A stretch of DNA of 6,231 nt, from the NCBI GenBank assembly GCA_012800155.1, contig JAAZJX010000030.1, forward strand, positions 1 through 6,231, written 5' to 3'. The notes under the pieces were generated by a model, which worked only from the letters and a program-made list of their open reading frames with translations, had not been told where the DNA came from and searched no databases. Source of the DNA: Candidatus Magasanikiibacteriota bacterium. Its GTDB lineage: Bacteria; Patescibacteriota; Patescibacteriia; Magasanikbacterales; UBA922. A program made the translations under genes and the position numbers. Positions 5,693 through 6,231 of the stretch are shown one piece after another. Each line of letters opens with the position of its first letter. The stretch's first letter is position 1.

Positions 5693-6231
5693 TTATCTAG
5701 TCAAAAATTGAACAATTCTACTTACTATACCTTCACGATGCATTTTGGTAAATAAATATGTCCAAATAGAAATATTAAATACTGAAAAAACTGAGACGAT
5801 TAAAAATATAAAAAGAATGAACAAGACTAATCCAATTAAAGTGCCGATAAAAATTAACAAAGGATTGTATAATAAAACTGCTCCTAACCAAAATAATAAT
5901 GAAGGAAATAAAATTAAAAATAAACCAGCTATAGAAACTACTGCCAAAACTATATTTAACAACATCACAATCAAACCAACTTCTAATGATACTATCCAAT
6001 GTTTTGTAAATAATTTCCAAGCTGAAGAAATAGATTTAAATAGTTTATAATCTTTGATCACAATAAAACAAGCTGCATATATAGAAATAAAAGAAATAAT
6101 AATACCCACGCAAGCTAATAATATAAATAATAATATAAATAAAAAGATACCCAATCCCGAATTATTAAAAACTAATAAAATTGATAAAGTTCCTAAAAAA
6201 CAACCAAAAGAAACTAAAATTATTTTTTTAA
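5693..6231 (-). CDS. Multi-pass membrane protein, 5' end cut by window edge
   Basis: The frame is open from the stop at 5693-5695 to the right edge, so the true start lies beyond base 6231 and 178 C-terminal residues are visible. The TTG at 6152-6154 is not needed as a start, because 25 sense codons precede it. The protein is overwhelmingly hydrophobic, with about five or six membrane segments. A polar loop, KDYKLFKSISSAWKLFTKHW, sits between segments, and there is a short basic C-terminal tail. The loop-plus-helices layout recalls uncharacterised Patescibacteria membrane proteins that carry an 'AW.LF...W' motif; I cannot name a family with confidence. The 2-bp spacing to the pilB-like gene places it in the same operon. 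Its function is unknown. Confidence 0.85.
   Translation of the reverse strand, partial: KKIILVSFGCFLGTLSILLVFNNSGLGIFLFILLFILLACVGIIISFISIYAACFIVIKDYKLFKSISSAWKLFTKHWIVSLEVGLIVMLLNIVLAVVSIAGLFLILFPSLLFWLGAVLLYNPLLIFIGTLIGLVLFILFIFLIVSVFSVFNISIWTYLFTKMHREGIVSRIVQFLTR
6117..6140. repeat. Tandem 12-bp duplication inside the membrane protein gene
   Basis: AATAATATAAAT occurs twice without a gap (6117-6128 and 6129-6140). It is in frame, so on the minus strand it encodes LFIL twice within a membrane helix. It is a small, frame-neutral repeat compatible with replication slippage. Confidence 0.7.

Noticed and set aside
5693..6154. Complete 153-residue membrane protein starting at TTG 6154
   Set aside because: The frame stays open with 25 more hydrophobic-rich codons to the window edge, so the gene is partial and its start is outside.
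1..6231. Recoded UGA (Gly), as in Absconditabacteria/Gracilibacteria
   Set aside because: All proteins read through with the standard code, Trp is TGG and Gly uses GGN. No in-frame TGA was needed.

Overview
The window is a very AT-rich bacterial fragment with every gene on the minus strand. The protein types suggest a Patescibacteria/CPR (Parcubacteria-like) genome: a GspE/PilB ATPase with an MshEN-like N-terminus, a single-pass membrane protein resembling the 'baseplate J-like' proteins of that group, and a ThrRS with no TGS domain. The phylum call is inference from remembered family resemblance; there is no rRNA or marker gene here to prove it. The standard code fits: Trp codons are TGG and all five visible stops are TAA.

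In transcription order (right to left) there are two blocks. Block 1 (6231 to 2761) is a surface/pilus-type cluster. It has a multi-pass membrane protein cut by the window edge, the pilB-like ATPase 2 bp downstream, and, after 41 bp, the membrane-anchored baseplate-J-like protein. Block 2 (about 2680 to 14) starts in a 320-base gene-free stretch. That stretch holds a candidate promoter and a tRNA-sensing T-box leader that ends in an intrinsic terminator 5 bases before a GNAT acetyltransferase start codon. thrS follows 32 bp later, and a perfect 30-base palindromic terminator closes the unit.

The most notable object is the T-box riboswitch at 2446-2645 (minus). Its T-box core matches the consensus. 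Its antiterminator and terminator are mutually exclusive and share the same bases, and the stem bases that differ from consensus are compensated on the partner strand. It departs from textbook T-boxes in three ways. The 5' domain is very short, with a Thr codon (ACC) in a 7-nt hairpin loop. The antiterminator carries a large apical insertion. A 7-nt tandem duplication (GTCCTTT twice) can pair either inside the antiterminator or with the GNAT translation start. The logical reading is that uncharged tRNA-Thr turns on a GNAT-thrS operon.

None of the four visible start codons has a clear Shine-Dalgarno sequence. No tRNA, rRNA, CRISPR array, insertion sequence or other mobile element was seen.
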